DNA of 64,000 nucleotides from Gammaproteobacteria bacterium (GTDB taxonomy: Bacteria > Pseudomonadota > Gammaproteobacteria > Enterobacterales > Psychrobiaceae): contig JABSRT010000013.1 of assembly GCA_013214945.1 (NCBI GenBank), forward strand, positions 1 to 64,000, written 5' to 3'. Shown here piece after piece: positions 10,173-19,392 of the stretch (its first letter is position 1; each line of letters begins with the position of its first letter). A program made the translations under genes and the position numbers. Below the pieces are notes generated by a model. That model saw only the letters and a list, made by a program, of their open reading frames with translations, had not been told where the DNA came from and did not search any database.

Positions 10173-12017
10173 TTAGCTGACGCGGAATTGTGCGACAGTT
10201 TGATCTAGCGACGTCGCTTGCTGAGACAGTTCATCACTCATGCTAGCGTTTTGATCGGATGAAGCCGCCGTTTTATCCGCAAGGTCGCGGATAGACCCGA
10301 CATGCTGATTCACTTCGATTGCGACCATGCTTTGCTCTTCAATGGCTGCAGCAATAGAGTTAGTCATATCAGTAATCGTGGTGATGTTATTGGTTATCTC
10401 GCTAAGCATAGTGCCTGCTGCTGCCGCTTTTTCAGAACTATAGTGCCCCTGATGGCGGCATTCAGCCATTAATCCTTCCATATTTTTAATCCTACTTTGC
10501 AATTGTGCGATAATAACCTCAATCTCTTTGGTCGACTCTTGCGTTCGGCTAGCTAAAGTTCTCACTTCATCCGCAACGACCGCAAAACCACGACCTTGGT
10601 CACCAGCACGCGCTGCTTCAATGGCTGCATTTAATGCTAGTAAGTTTGTTTGCTCAGCGATATTACGAATAACATCCAGTACGGATCCAATGTTTTGGCT
10701 ATCAGCAACCAGCTCTGTCACTTGCTGCTCGGATATCTGCAAGTTGTCAGATAATAATTTGATTTGCTCAATCGTTTCATTAACCCCTTCTTGCCCCACT
10801 AAAGCACTCTCGTTGGTTGCAATCGCTTTACTGGCGGCATCAGTCGTATTACGCGCTATTTCATCAATAGTTTCGACCATTTGAGCGACAGCTATCACCA
10901 CCATATCTGTTTCGACTAATTGCTTTTCGACGTTTTGGTGGCTCTCAGTGATGTTCTTTGACAGCTTATCGGTCGCGCCATTTAACGTGCTGACCGAGTA
11001 ATTCACTCCAGAGATAATCACTGAAAACTGTTTAACCATTGCGTTAAACTGCTGAGCCATTTCGGCGATCTCGTCTCGACCCTGCTCATTTGCTCGTAAG
11101 GTTAAATTATTAGTGGCGCCTATTTCAGTCATCAAATCACGTAAAGCATGAATCGGCCGTAAAATTCCACTGCCCACGACATACAATACCGCAATAACTA
11201 ATACGACGATAAAACTAAACAACACATAAAATAGCGTATTTGTTGTTTCTGTCGTAGTAGCAAGTTGCGCTCGAGTATCATCAACGACCTGTATTAATAA
11301 GGTTTCTGCGCTATCTACCGAACGATGCATTTGACCAAGCAGCCCAAGTTTCGGGGTCAACCCCATTGCTTGATAAGCCGACGTTAGCGCAAGAAAAGTA
11401 TCGTGATATTTTGTTAGCAGAATAGCTGCTGTCGGTGAACTAATCGATAAATTAAACTCTAGTTTTTTGTAATGCGCTTTGAAAGCTTCGATATATTTAG
11501 CATCGCGGCGTAAGATGAAATCTTTTTCATCATGTCGCAGTTGCGATAAACTAATTAGAAACTCTGCCGGTAAGTAGTCTAGCTCTTCCTTAACAACATT
11601 CGCAGCACGATGTAATTGGCCATTAAGACCGCCTGTAGCGTCCAAACCAATTAATTGCTGCTTAACCACCAATACACTAAAACTTTGACTATATTGTGCT
11701 ATAGCGCGCTTAAGTTCAGTCAAGACGGTTGACTCAATCTCGTATTGGTCAAAAATCAATTTCAAACGCTCTATGTGTTCAATTGTTTCTGTACTGTGCT
11801 GTTGATGCTTGTCACGGAATATTAATTCTTTTCTGGCCAAGAAGTCTTTTTCTTCACGCCTAACCTCTAAAATTCCTTTCTCGATTAGAGCAGTTAGCTC
11901 AATTCCTTTGGTTAATCCACCAATTGAATTAGCGGTTACTTCCTTTAATACCAATAATACAAACAAACTCGCGACTAAAAACAAAGTACTTAAGATCAAC
12001 TTATTTTTGATAGACAT
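10173..12017 (-). CDS. Methyl-accepting chemotaxis protein with HBM sensor domain
   Basis: This is an inner membrane chemoreceptor that signals to CheA/CheW. The 614-residue protein has a first transmembrane helix at about 7-28. A periplasmic four-helix-bundle-type region (about 30-262) carries two RRxEKDFL-like modules (LEVRREEKDFLARKE and LRHDEKDFILRRDAKY), characteristic of helical bimodular (HBM) sensors. A second helix (about 265-288), a HAMP domain (about 290-345) and the signalling domain follow, with the conserved hairpin [20 protein letters not shown] near residue 480. HBM receptors known from the literature sense organic acids, but the ligand here is unknown. The start has a usable AGAGGTAA site. 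It lies in tandem with a pseudogene copy. Confidence 0.93.
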   Translation of the reverse strand: MSIKNKLILSTLFLVASLFVLLVLKEVTANSIGGLTKGIELTALIEKGILEVRREEKDFLARKELIFRDKHQQHSTETIEHIERLKLIFDQYEIESTVLTELKRAIAQYSQSFSVLVVKQQLIGLDATGGLNGQLHRAANVVKEELDYLPAEFLISLSQLRHDEKDFILRRDAKYIEAFKAHYKKLEFNLSISSPTAAILLTKYHDTFLALTSAYQAMGLTPKLGLLGQMHRSVDSAETLLIQVVDDTRAQLATTTETTNTLFYVLFSFIVVLVIAVLYVVGSGILRPIHALRDLMTEIGATNNLTLRANEQGRDEIAEMAQQFNAMVKQFSVIISGVNYSVSTLNGATDKLSKNITESHQNVEKQLVETDMVVIAVAQMVETIDEIARNTTDAASKAIATNESALVGQEGVNETIEQIKLLSDNLQISEQQVTELVADSQNIGSVLDVIRNIAEQTNLLALNAAIEAARAGDQGRGFAVVADEVRTLASRTQESTKEIEVIIAQLQSRIKNMEGLMAECRHQGHYSSEKAAAAGTMLSEITNNITTITDMTNSIAAAIEEQSMVAIEVNQHVGSIRDLADKTAASSDQNASMSDELSQQATSLDQTVAQFRVS

Positions 12018-12448
12018 GCTTTACCTCTTACAGCTTATAATTATTTATACCACACGCCACAATAATTCCATTTGTCGAACTGTTGTTTTAGTTCACATGC
12101 AAAAGTCGGGATTGTACGGTAGCATTAGTCTAAATAATAGCTGATATGGCTAACTTGAACGGAAATTTGCTGAGCGAGGTCACACAATGGTGGTGTTATA
12201 AAAAAACAAAAAATAATAAGTAACATACCCCCTGCTGAAATTGGCAATAGCAGCAAATAGTTAGACCATCGTGATGAGGTCAATGACAGAAAATCGGCAA
12301 TTAACTTTTTTTGTTACTTTTTTATAGGTAATCATCGCTCTTTGTCATTGCCCACAAGGATGTAGGTACTTAGGTTTTGCAGGAGCAGGAAACCTGCAAT
12401 GCTTAGTTCTATTAGTTCTACCTCCTAAATCCATTTAGTCCTGAACAT
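12018..12448. other. Upstream region of the chemoreceptor with a decayed tuf-array spacer
   Basis: This is 431 bases without a gene. The left part should hold the chemoreceptor promoter. Bases 12289-12330 resemble the spacer found inside the tuf-derived array (AAAATCGGCAA, then TTTTTTGTTACTTTTTTATAGG), so they look like an older, degraded unit of that array. A small inverted repeat TTGCAGG / CCTGCAA lies at 12377-12399. No coding frame is credible. Confidence 0.5.
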
Positions 12449-12476
12449 AAAAAAGGCCGCTTACGCGACCTTTTTT
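12449..12476 (-). terminator. Array terminator copy 1 (GTAA loop)
   Basis: The hairpin is AAAAAAGGCCGC-TTAC-GCGACCTTTTTT on the + strand. Read leftward, the loop is GUAA, a GNRA tetraloop. The stem has one G-U pair and a T-run on both sides. It is the copy most distant from tuf. Confidence 0.8.
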
Positions 12477-12639
12477 TCAACCATCAATTTTAACTATAAC
12501 GTTAAAATTACTTGATGACTTTACTTAACAAGGTGCTTACAACACCAGCGGTAACGGCATGACCGCCTAACTACAAGCTATCCATATCTATACTAAAAAG
12601 TCGACAACTTACTTTTGTTGTTACTTTTCTATAGGCATT

Positions 12640-12667
12640 AAAAAAGGCCGCTTGCGCGACCTTTTTT
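12640..12667 (-). terminator. Array terminator copy 2 (GCAA loop)
   Basis: The stem is the same as in the other copies; the loop read leftward is GCAA, again GNRA. The AT-rich palindrome TTTTAACT/AGTTAAAA is intact beside it. Confidence 0.8.
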
Positions 12668-12807
12668 CAACCATCAATTTTAACTATAAAGTTAAAATTA
12701 CTTGATGACTTTACCTAACAAAGTGCCTACAACACCAGCGGTAACCTACCCGCGTAACGTCAAACTATCTATAGTGAAAAATCGACAATTTACTTTTTAC
12801 AGGCATT

Positions 12808-12835
12808 AAAAAAGGCCGCTCGCGCGACCTTTTTT
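12808..12835 (-). terminator. Array terminator copy 3 (GCGA loop)
   Basis: The stem is the same, with loop GCGA read leftward. The neighbouring AT-rich palindrome is partly eroded in this unit (TTAACGATAATGTTA). Confidence 0.8.
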
Positions 12836-12976
12836 CAACCATCAATTTTAACGATAATGTTATTATTACTTGATGACTTTACCTAACAAGGTGCCTACAA
12901 CACCAGCGGTAACGTACCCGTCTAACTTCAAGCTATTTATTGCAAATAGTCGACAACTTACTTTTCTACAGGCAAT

Positions 12977-13004
12977 AAAAAAGGCCGCTCGCGCGACCTT
13001 TTTT
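12977..13004 (-). terminator. Terminator of the str operon (tuf), GCGA loop
   Basis: This is the functional terminator directly after the real tuf stop codon: a 12-base arm AAAAAAGGCCGC, loop read leftward GCGA, and GCGACCTTTTTT. The T-run follows the hairpin in the direction of tuf transcription. Confidence 0.9.
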
Positions 13005-13034
13005 CAACCATCAATTTTAACTATAAAGTTAAAA

Positions 13035-14219
13035 TTACTTGATGATTTTAGCTACAACACCAGCGCCAACGGTACGACCGCCTTCACGGATTGCAAAGCG
13101 TAGACCTTCGTCCATTGCGATTGGGCAAATTAGCTCAACAACAAACTTAAGGTTATCACCAGGCATTACCATTTCAACGCCTTCAGGAAGCTCTACAGCA
13201 CCAGTTACGTCAGTTGTACGGAAGTAGAACTGTGGACGGTAACCTTTGAAGAATGGAGTGTGACGTCCGCCTTCATCTTTGCTTAGTACGTATACTTCTG
13301 ATTCGAAAGTAGTGTGTGGGTTGATTGAAGCTGGAGCAGCTAGAACCTGACCACGTTCGATTTCTTCACGCTTGATACCACGTAGAAGAACACCAACGTT
13401 CTCACCAGCACGACCTTCGTCAAGCAGTTTACGGAACATTTCAACACCAGTACAAGTTGAAGTAGCAGTTTCTTTGATACCAACGATTTCTACTGACTCA
13501 CCAACTTTAACGATACCACGCTCAACACGACCAGTTACAACAGTACCACGGCCTGAGATTGAGAAAACATCTTCGATAGGAAGAAGGAATGGCTTATCGA
13601 TGTCACGCTCTGGCTCTGGAATGTAAGTATCAAGAGCATCAGCTAGTTCAAGGATCTTAGGGATCCATTCTGCATCGCCTTCAAGCGCTTTAAGTGCAGA
13701 ACCCTGAATTACAGGAAGGTCATCACCTGGGAATTCATATTCAGAAAGAAGTTCACGAACTTCCATTTCTACTAGCTCAAGAAGTTCTTCGTCATCAACC
13801 ATGTCACATTTGTTCATGAATACGATGATGAAAGGAACGCCAACCTGACGTGAAAGCAAGATGTGCTCACGAGTTTGTGGCATAGGGCCGTCAGTTGCAG
13901 CAACAACTAGGATCGCGCCGTCCATCTGTGCAGCACCAGTGATCATGTTCTTAACATAATCGGCGTGACCAGGACAATCTACGTGTGCGTAGTGACGTGC
14001 AGGAGTATCATATTCTACGTGAGAAGTAGAGATAGTTATGCCACGTGCTTTTTCTTCAGGAGCATTATCGATTTGATCGAATGCTTTAACGTCGCCGCCG
14101 TAAGTTTCAGCTAGAACTTTAGTGATTGCAGCAGTAAGAGTTGTCTTACCGTGATCGACGTGACCGATAGTACCAACGTTGACGTGGGTTTTGAGACGTT
14201 CAAATTTTTCTTTAGACAC
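13035..14219 (-). CDS. tuf: Translation elongation factor Tu
   Basis: EF-Tu delivers aminoacyl-tRNA to the ribosome in a GTP-dependent step. The 394-residue protein shows all G-domain motifs: P-loop [10 protein letters not shown] (19-28), switch I RGITI, DCPGH and NKCD. Domains II and III are complete, ending [11 protein letters not shown]. It is the last gene of the str operon, 61 bases after fusA. Codon usage is strongly biased toward common codons, as expected for a highly expressed gene. Its 3' end has been copied into a tandem array downstream. Confidence 0.98.
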   Translation of the reverse strand: MSKEKFERLKTHVNVGTIGHVDHGKTTLTAAITKVLAETYGGDVKAFDQIDNAPEEKARGITISTSHVEYDTPARHYAHVDCPGHADYVKNMITGAAQMDGAILVVAATDGPMPQTREHILLSRQVGVPFIIVFMNKCDMVDDEELLELVEMEVRELLSEYEFPGDDLPVIQGSALKALEGDAEWIPKILELADALDTYIPEPERDIDKPFLLPIEDVFSISGRGTVVTGRVERGIVKVGESVEIVGIKETATSTCTGVEMFRKLLDEGRAGENVGVLLRGIKREEIERGQVLAAPASINPHTTFESEVYVLSKDEGGRHTPFFKGYRPQFYFRTTDVTGAVELPEGVEMVMPGDNLKFVVELICPIAMDEGLRFAIREGGRTVGAGVVAKIIK

Positions 14220-14280
14220 GAGAATTACCTTCTTTATGTGTTAAGACCACTACCTTTAAGGTAGGGGTCAATTTAATTGA

Positions 14281-16377
14281 TTAACGTTTGCCTGAGATTA
14301 CTGCGTCTGCAATATTCTTTGGCGCTTCACTGTACTCTAGGAATTCCATTGAGTACGAAGCTCGGCCCTGTGTAGCAGAACGTAGAGCGGTAGCATAACC
14401 GAACATTTCTGATAAAGGAACCTTTGCGAAAACTAGCTTGATACCAGCTACGCCATCTTCCATTCCGTCTATCATGCCGCGGCGACGGTTTAAGTCACCT
14501 ACAACATCACCCATCCAGTTTTCTGGAGTGGTAACTTCAACCTTCATCATAGGTTCAAGTAATATCGGATCAGCATCGTGACAACCATTTCTAAAGCCCA
14601 TTGAGCCGGCAACTTTAAACGCCATTTCATTTGAGTCAACATCATGGTACGAGCCATCGAATAAGGTTACTTTAACATCAAGCATTGGGAACCCAGCGAG
14701 CACGCCAGAGTTCATTGCTTCTGCACAACCTTTATCAACTGCATTGATATACTCCTTAGGAACCGATCCACCTACAATTTCATTAACGAATTCGTAGCCA
14801 AAACCAATTTCCTGAGGCTCAAGTCTTAAGCGAACATGACCATACTGACCACGACCGCCAGACTGACGCACAAACTTACCTTCCGCTTCAACTGAGCTTT
14901 TGATAGTTTCACGGTAAGCCACTTGAGGTTTACCAACATTACAATCGACGCTAAATTCGCGCTTCATGCGATCAACGATAATATCAAGATGCAGCTCACC
15001 CATTCCTGAGATGATGGTCTGGCCCGTTTCCGGATCAGATTCAACTTTGAATGATGGATCTTCTGCCGCTAGTTTACCTAGCGCGACACCCATTTTTTCT
15101 TGGTCAGCTTGCGTTCTTGGTTCAACCGCAATCGCAATAACAGGTTCAGGAAACTCCATGCGCTCTAAAACCACCTTGTGGTCTAAATCACATAATGTAT
15201 CGCCTGTAGTAACATCTTTAAGACCAATTAGCGCGGCGATATCACCAGCGCGGACTTCTTTAATCTCATTTCGATCGTTAGCGTGCATTTGCACGATACG
15301 GCCTAGTCGTTCACGTTTCTGCTTAACAGAATTAAAGACGTGAGCGCCAGTCGTTACGACTCCTGAATATACGCGGATGAAAGTTAACGTACCCACGAAT
15401 GGGTCGGTAGCAATCTTAAATGCTAATGCTGCGAAAGGCGCATTATCGTCTGCAGGACGAGTGATTTCATTGTCATCTTCATCAAGACCAATAATAGGCT
15501 TAACTTCAGTAGGGGCGGGTAAATAGTCGACAACTGCGTCTAATACCGCTTGAACGCCCTTATTTTTAAATGCTGAACCACAAGTCGCGAGTACAATTTC
15601 GTTTGCTAATGTGCGCTGACGAAGACCGGCTTTAATTTCTGATTCAGAAAGCTCGCCATCTTCAAGATACTTTTCCATTAGTTCATCATTGGCTTCAGCC
15701 GCAGCTTCAACCATTTCTTCACGCATCTCCTCGGCACGATCTAACAGATCGGCAGGGATTTCGTAATAACTAAAGGTATTACCTTGATCTTCTTCATTCC
15801 AGTTAATCGCCTTCATTTTCAGAAGATCGATTACGCCTTCGAAGTTCTCTTCCGCACCAATATTCATTTGAATCGGCACACAATTGGCACCTAAACGATT
15901 ACGGATTTGGTCGATTACTACATCAAAGTCGGCACCAGCACGGTCCATCTTATTTACAAATACCATACGCGGTACTTCGTACTTATCAGCCTGTCGCCAT
16001 ACGGTTTCTGACTGAGGCTCTACGCCTGATGAACCACAAAATACAACTACAGCACCATCGAGCACTCGCAGTGAACGTTCAACTTCAATGGTGAAGTCAA
16101 CGTGCCCAGGAGTATCAATAATATTGATTCGATGCTCTTTATACTGCTTGTCCATACCAGACCAGAACGTTGTAGTTGCAGCTGAGGTGATAGTAATACC
16201 ACGCTCCTGCTCCTGCTCCATCCAGTCCATGGTAGCCGCGCCATCATGTACTTCACCGATCTTATGAGAAAGACCCGTGTAAAACAAAACGCGCTCGGTA
16301 GTTGTTGTTTTACCTGCATCAACGTGAGCAACAATACCGATATTTCGGTATAACTCTATTGGGGTAGTACGTGCCAC
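14281..16377 (-). CDS. fusA: Translation elongation factor G
   Basis: EF-G is the GTPase that drives ribosomal translocation. The 698-residue protein has the P-loop [13 protein letters not shown] near residue 17, [11 protein letters not shown] switch I, DTPGHVDF and [10 protein letters not shown]. Domains II-V are complete, with [11 protein letters not shown]. Its length matches the canonical fusA1 type. It sits between rpsG and tuf in the str operon, in the usual order. Confidence 0.98.
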   Translation of the reverse strand: MARTTPIELYRNIGIVAHVDAGKTTTTERVLFYTGLSHKIGEVHDGAATMDWMEQEQERGITITSAATTTFWSGMDKQYKEHRINIIDTPGHVDFTIEVERSLRVLDGAVVVFCGSSGVEPQSETVWRQADKYEVPRMVFVNKMDRAGADFDVVIDQIRNRLGANCVPIQMNIGAEENFEGVIDLLKMKAINWNEEDQGNTFSYYEIPADLLDRAEEMREEMVEAAAEANDELMEKYLEDGELSESEIKAGLRQRTLANEIVLATCGSAFKNKGVQAVLDAVVDYLPAPTEVKPIIGLDEDDNEITRPADDNAPFAALAFKIATDPFVGTLTFIRVYSGVVTTGAHVFNSVKQKRERLGRIVQMHANDRNEIKEVRAGDIAALIGLKDVTTGDTLCDLDHKVVLERMEFPEPVIAIAVEPRTQADQEKMGVALGKLAAEDPSFKVESDPETGQTIISGMGELHLDIIVDRMKREFSVDCNVGKPQVAYRETIKSSVEAEGKFVRQSGGRGQYGHVRLRLEPQEIGFGYEFVNEIVGGSVPKEYINAVDKGCAEAMNSGVLAGFPMLDVKVTLFDGSYHDVDSNEMAFKVAGSMGFRNGCHDADPILLEPMMKVEVTTPENWMGDVVGDLNRRRGMIDGMEDGVAGIKLVFAKVPLSEMFGYATALRSATQGRASYSMEFLEYSEAPKNIADAVISGKR

Positions 16378-16476
16378 GATGAATGTATCCTTTTCGCAAT
16401 ATCCACTCTATTTGAACCATGCCCAAGTAGAGTGAACAAAACCTTAATTGTAAAAATTAAGGCGTTTAAATAATTT

Positions 16477-16947
16477 CTACCAGCGGTAGTGAGCAAACGC
16501 TTTGTTTGCTTCTGCCATACGGTGTACATCTTCACGCTTCTTAACTGAAGCACCCTTGTTATCAAGAGCGTCAACTAATTCACCGGCTAGACGTTGGGCC
16601 ATAGATTTTTCACCACGCTTACGCGAGAATTCAACTAACCAACGCATTGCTAGTGCATTACGACGTACTGGACGTACTTCACATGGCACTTGGTACGTAG
16701 AACCACCAACACGGCGAGATTTAACTTCTACCGTAGGGCAAATGTTTGCCAGTGCTTCTTCGAATAATTCAACGTGGCCTTTGCCTGATTTCTCAGCAGC
16801 GACGTCTAGAGCAACGTATACGATTTTTTCAGCAGTAGACTTCTTACCGTCAACCATTACGATGTTTACGAATTTTGCCAGGATCTCTGATTTAAATTTA
16901 GGATCTGGAAGGATTTTTCGTTGACCTACGACGCGTCTTCTTGGCAT
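16477..16947 (-). CDS. rpsG: 30S ribosomal protein S7
   Basis: S7 nucleates assembly of the 16S rRNA 3' domain and, in E. coli, represses the str mRNA. The 156-residue protein is full length, starting [18 protein letters not shown], with the core [19 protein letters not shown]. It is the second gene of the str operon, 83 bases after rpsL. That spacer is where the S7 regulatory site lies in E. coli, but I could not fold it confidently here. Confidence 0.98.
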   Translation of the reverse strand: MPRRRVVGQRKILPDPKFKSEILAKFVNIVMVDGKKSTAEKIVYVALDVAAEKSGKGHVELFEEALANICPTVEVKSRRVGGSTYQVPCEVRPVRRNALAMRWLVEFSRKRGEKSMAQRLAGELVDALDNKGASVKKREDVHRMAEANKAFAHYRW

Positions 16948-17030
16948 CTTATTTCTCCAATGTGTTCAGGTTACCCCAAAACAGGTTAATACTTATGTTT
17001 CGTTTGCTTGGCCTTACTGTCGGAGAACTA

Positions 17031-17405
17031 TTAAGCCTTAGGCTTTTTAGCACCGTACTTTGAGCGACCTTGGCGACGATCAGATACGCCAGAACAATCT
17101 AATGTTCCGCGAACTGTGTGGTAACGAACACCAGGTAAATCTTTAACACGACCACCGCGGATTAAGATAACGCTGTGCTCTTGTAAGTTGTGACCTTCAC
17201 CACCGATGTATGAAGTTACTTCGAAGCCGTTAGTTAAACGAACACGAGCAACTTTACGTAGTGCTGAGTTAGGTTTTTTAGGTGTAGTAGTATATACACG
17301 AGTACATACACCACGACGTTGTGGACACGCTTCTAAAGCAGGTACGTTAGTCTTAGATACCTTTTTTACGCGAGCTTTGCGCACAAGTTGATTAACTGTT
17401 GCCAT
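17031..17405 (-). CDS. rpsL: 30S ribosomal protein S12
   Basis: S12 lies at the decoding centre and controls accuracy. The 124-residue protein has the conserved loop [12 protein letters not shown], with Lys at positions 43 and 44, and [13 protein letters not shown] with K88. The residues changed in classic streptomycin-resistant mutants are thus of the sensitive type. It is the first gene of the str operon, downstream of a strong promoter and a small hairpin in the leader. Confidence 0.98.
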   Translation of the reverse strand: MATVNQLVRKARVKKVSKTNVPALEACPQRRGVCTRVYTTTPKKPNSALRKVARVRLTNGFEVTSYIGGEGHNLQEHSVILIRGGRVKDLPGVRYHTVRGTLDCSGVSDRRQGRSKYGAKKPKA

Positions 17406-17432
17406 TATAGCTCCTAGTTAGTTAAATTCTCA

Positions 17433-17446
17433 CTCGGTTCCCCGAG
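17433..17446 (-). promoter_or_regulatory. Leader hairpin of the str operon
   Basis: CTCGG and CCGAG flank a 4-base loop that reads GGAA in the transcript, a GNRA tetraloop. It lies between the promoter and rpsL in the 5' untranslated region. It may stabilise the leader or act in control; the function is inferred only from position. Confidence 0.5.
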
Positions 17447-17488
17447 CGTATAGGTGAAAAATCTATCCCCAAAAAATAGGGACGCGAA

Positions 17489-17517
17489 ATTTTATGCTCA
17501 TAGCCGCCATGTGTCAA
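17489..17517 (-). promoter_or_regulatory. Sigma-70 promoter of the str operon
   Basis: Read leftward, a consensus -35 TTGACA (17517-17512) and a -10 TAAAAT (17494-17489) are separated by exactly 17 bases. The discriminator that follows is GC-rich (TTCGCGTCCC), a feature of stringently controlled ribosomal promoters. Transcription would start near 17482, about 75 bases before rpsL. Confidence 0.85.
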
Positions 17518-17953
17518 GAAATAACCAGTTTTAGCTGTGAACAAGCTCATATTTTAACGCTAAATTGATCCATAAGCACCACAAACAAGCCATACATTTC
17601 AATTTTACCTGTAATACACGAGGTAAAACCCTGCTATTTTGCTCTTTTGACACCGCCAGTAATTTTAATCAAATAAGCTTAATAATTGCGTCAACATTCC
17701 CTGCCCAAGCGGCTATTAGCCCATTTTTTACTAAATCCAATATTAATTTTAGTAAAATCGGTTAAAAAATTGGCGAAAATCAGTTGGTTGACATAAACTA
17801 ACTTTATAACTGCTGTTTAAGTGAGCACATTACATTTAGTAGTAAGTGGCAGTATCGCTCTCATAATACGAGCAGGTAGCACCATAAAGTACACACAGTG
17901 GTATTTAAAGCCGTTAAATCACAACTTACTCATTCTTATCACAATAAAGAGAT
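17518..17953. other. Intergenic region between the str promoter and ihfA
   Basis: This is about 440 AT-rich bases between divergent genes. It should contain the ihfA promoter and possibly upstream elements for the str promoter. I see no credible gene; the one open frame at 17565-17765 has no ribosome site and an atypical composition. Confidence 0.4.
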
Positions 17954-17959
17954 TTGTTT

Positions 17960-18259
17960 ATGGCCCTTACAAAAGCCGAAATGGCTGAACACTTATTTGA
18001 AAAGCTAAACTATAGTAAAAAAGAAGCCAAAGAAATGGTTGAACTGTTTTTTGAAGAATTACGTGGCTCGCTTGAGCAAGGTGAACAGATCAAGTTATCG
18101 GGCTTTGGCAACTTCGATTTACGGGATAAGGCCGAACGACCCGGCCGTAATCCAAAAACTGGTGAAGATATTCCAATTACCGCTCGACGCGTCGTGACAT
18201 TTAGAGCCGGACAAAAACTAAAAGCCCGAGTTGAACAACTCAAAGCCAACTCCGATTAA
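17960..18259 (+). CDS. ihfA: Integration host factor alpha subunit
   Basis: IHF-alpha pairs with IHF-beta to bend DNA at specific sites. The 99-residue protein starts [20 protein letters not shown] and contains the DNA-arm sequence [19 protein letters not shown], nearly identical to E. coli IhfA. I chose the ATG at 17960 because it gives the canonical start; the in-frame TTG two codons earlier adds Met-Phe. In most gammaproteobacteria ihfA follows pheST; here it stands alone between the str operon and an AraC gene. Its stop codon lies inside a palindrome shared with the convergent gene. Confidence 0.95.
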   Translation: MALTKAEMAEHLFEKLNYSKKEAKEMVELFFEELRGSLEQGEQIKLSGFGNFDLRDKAERPGRNPKTGEDIPITARRVVTFRAGQKLKARVEQLKANSD

Positions 18260-18275
18260 CGACATCGTTAATCGG
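18252..18275. terminator. Palindrome covering the stop codons of ihfA and the AraC gene
   Basis: CCGATTAACGA (18252-18262) is followed after two bases by its exact inverse TCGTTAATCGG (18265-18275). The TAA of ihfA (18257-18259) and the TAA of the convergent regulator (18270-18268) both lie in it. T-rich sequence follows on the ihfA side (TTAGTTTTTAAG). It probably terminates both transcripts. Confidence 0.7.
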
Positions 18276-19266
18276 TATTAGTTTTTAAGACGCGGTATTG
18301 TGACGGGGTTAAGCCCGTCCACTGCTTAAATGCCCGCGAAAAAGCGCGAGATTCGCTATAGCCTAAACAGTAGGCTATTTGCTCGATGCTTTGATCTTGG
18401 ACGAGCAAGCGCAACGCCTGCTCTTTACAAAATTCAGCCTTAATTTGGCTAAAGCTAGTCGACTGTGACGCCAGTTGCCGTCGTAGAGTTGCTGGGCTCA
18501 TTGCTAATCTTAAGGCAGCCTCTGAAGCGGTCAATATACGCGTAGCTTCAAAAAACACCTTAACAATCTGTTGATATAACAGCCGGCTTAATTGCAATTC
18601 ATCTCCTGGGTAACGTAATACAACCATGGGAAATTCAGCGATAACTTGTGCTAACTCATCACGCTGGCGCACAATCGATAAAGCTAACCATTGCCGCTTA
18701 AAGACTAATGCATTGTCGATAGTGTCGAACACGACAGGGCAACGGAACAGAAATTCAAATTCTGGTAAGTATCCCGTTGGTCGATAATTGATTTCAGCTC
18801 GGAAAATCGGAATAACTCGCCCCGTTAACCAACTTAAAATCCGATGGATAAACACCAGTAAATATTCTAATAAAAAATGCTCAGGATCTAGATATTGATG
18901 CACTAACTTAAGCTTTACTTCATCGGCTTGATAACTTATTAACAACTGACACTGGGCCAGTGCCAGACCTGTTTTTAGGGTTGACAATGACTGCTCAACG
19001 TTCTGACAATATCCCAGACTTTGCAACAGCAGCTCAAAAAAATTAACTGGTACCTGGCCATCTGAGAAACCTAAAAATCCGTCGTTCGTTGCTAATTTTA
19101 GTGAATTTAATAAACGAACCATCGAAATATCACTGATCCGCTGATCTTTATTTTTGCTAACACTTGGCGCAAAACCAGCCATCATTATGAGCGTATTAGT
19201 GTCAACTCCACGTTCTTTCGCTGCATAACAAGCCGCCTCAATATAGTGTTTTCCTATAGTTGCCAT
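18268..19266 (-). CDS. AraC-family transcriptional regulator (arabinose-binding-like N-domain)
   Basis: This 332-residue regulator has a large N-terminal domain of the Arabinose_bd/OruR type (about 20-210). A C-terminal double helix-turn-helix (about 235-328) includes ALRLAMSPATLRRQLASQS and IAYCLGYSESRAFSRAFKQW. It is divergent from the acyl-CoA dehydrogenase/SDR operon, with 126 bases between the starts, so it very probably controls that operon in response to an acyl compound. The inducer is unknown. It converges with ihfA, and the two genes share a terminator palindrome. Confidence 0.88.
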   Translation of the reverse strand: MATIGKHYIEAACYAAKERGVDTNTLIMMAGFAPSVSKNKDQRISDISMVRLLNSLKLATNDGFLGFSDGQVPVNFFELLLQSLGYCQNVEQSLSTLKTGLALAQCQLLISYQADEVKLKLVHQYLDPEHFLLEYLLVFIHRILSWLTGRVIPIFRAEINYRPTGYLPEFEFLFRCPVVFDTIDNALVFKRQWLALSIVRQRDELAQVIAEFPMVVLRYPGDELQLSRLLYQQIVKVFFEATRILTASEAALRLAMSPATLRRQLASQSTSFSQIKAEFCKEQALRLLVQDQSIEQIAYCLGYSESRAFSRAFKQWTGLTPSQYRVLKTNTD

Positions 19267-19392
19267 TATAACTTACCAACAAACAAATTTAAACGTGAGC
19301 GATATAGTGACATCATCAATCTTTAATGTCCTGTTAATATCCATCACTTTGACCGAGAATTAATCGTTATTTAAATTTAAACGAGTGCCTGT

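Larger units (their letters stand above)
12449..13034 (-). repeat. Tandem array of the tuf 3' end plus terminator, 4 units
   Basis: Four units spaced 191, 168 and 169 bases (terminator cores at 12455, 12646, 12814 and 12983) each contain, read leftward, three elements in order. The first is a copy of the last codons of tuf ending in AAG TAA. The second is a short AT-rich palindrome around TTTTAACT / AGTTAAAA. The third is a GC-rich hairpin flanked by A6 and T6. The unit nearest tuf is the real gene end. The other three carry a shared 12-base insertion in the tail, so they read roughly VTAGVVGTLLGKVIK against the real [11 protein letters not shown]. They therefore descend from one diverged tail that was then amplified. 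No complete second tuf gene is present here. Confidence 0.9.

Noticed and set aside
12449-13034. CRISPR array
   Set aside because: Repeats are about 170 bases, contain coding remnants and terminators, and have no short repeat-spacer pattern or cas genes.
12449-13034. Remains of a complete second tuf gene
   Set aside because: Similarity covers only the last dozen or so codons in each unit; nothing of the G domain or domain II is present.
12870-13103. Open frame on the + strand across the tuf array end
   Set aside because: It runs antisense through the tuf tail and terminator repeats, has no ribosome site, and its composition follows the repeat. It is a by-product of the array.
17565-17765. 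66-codon frame in the str-ihfA gap
   Set aside because: No ribosome site, no recognisable motif, and the region is where promoters are expected.
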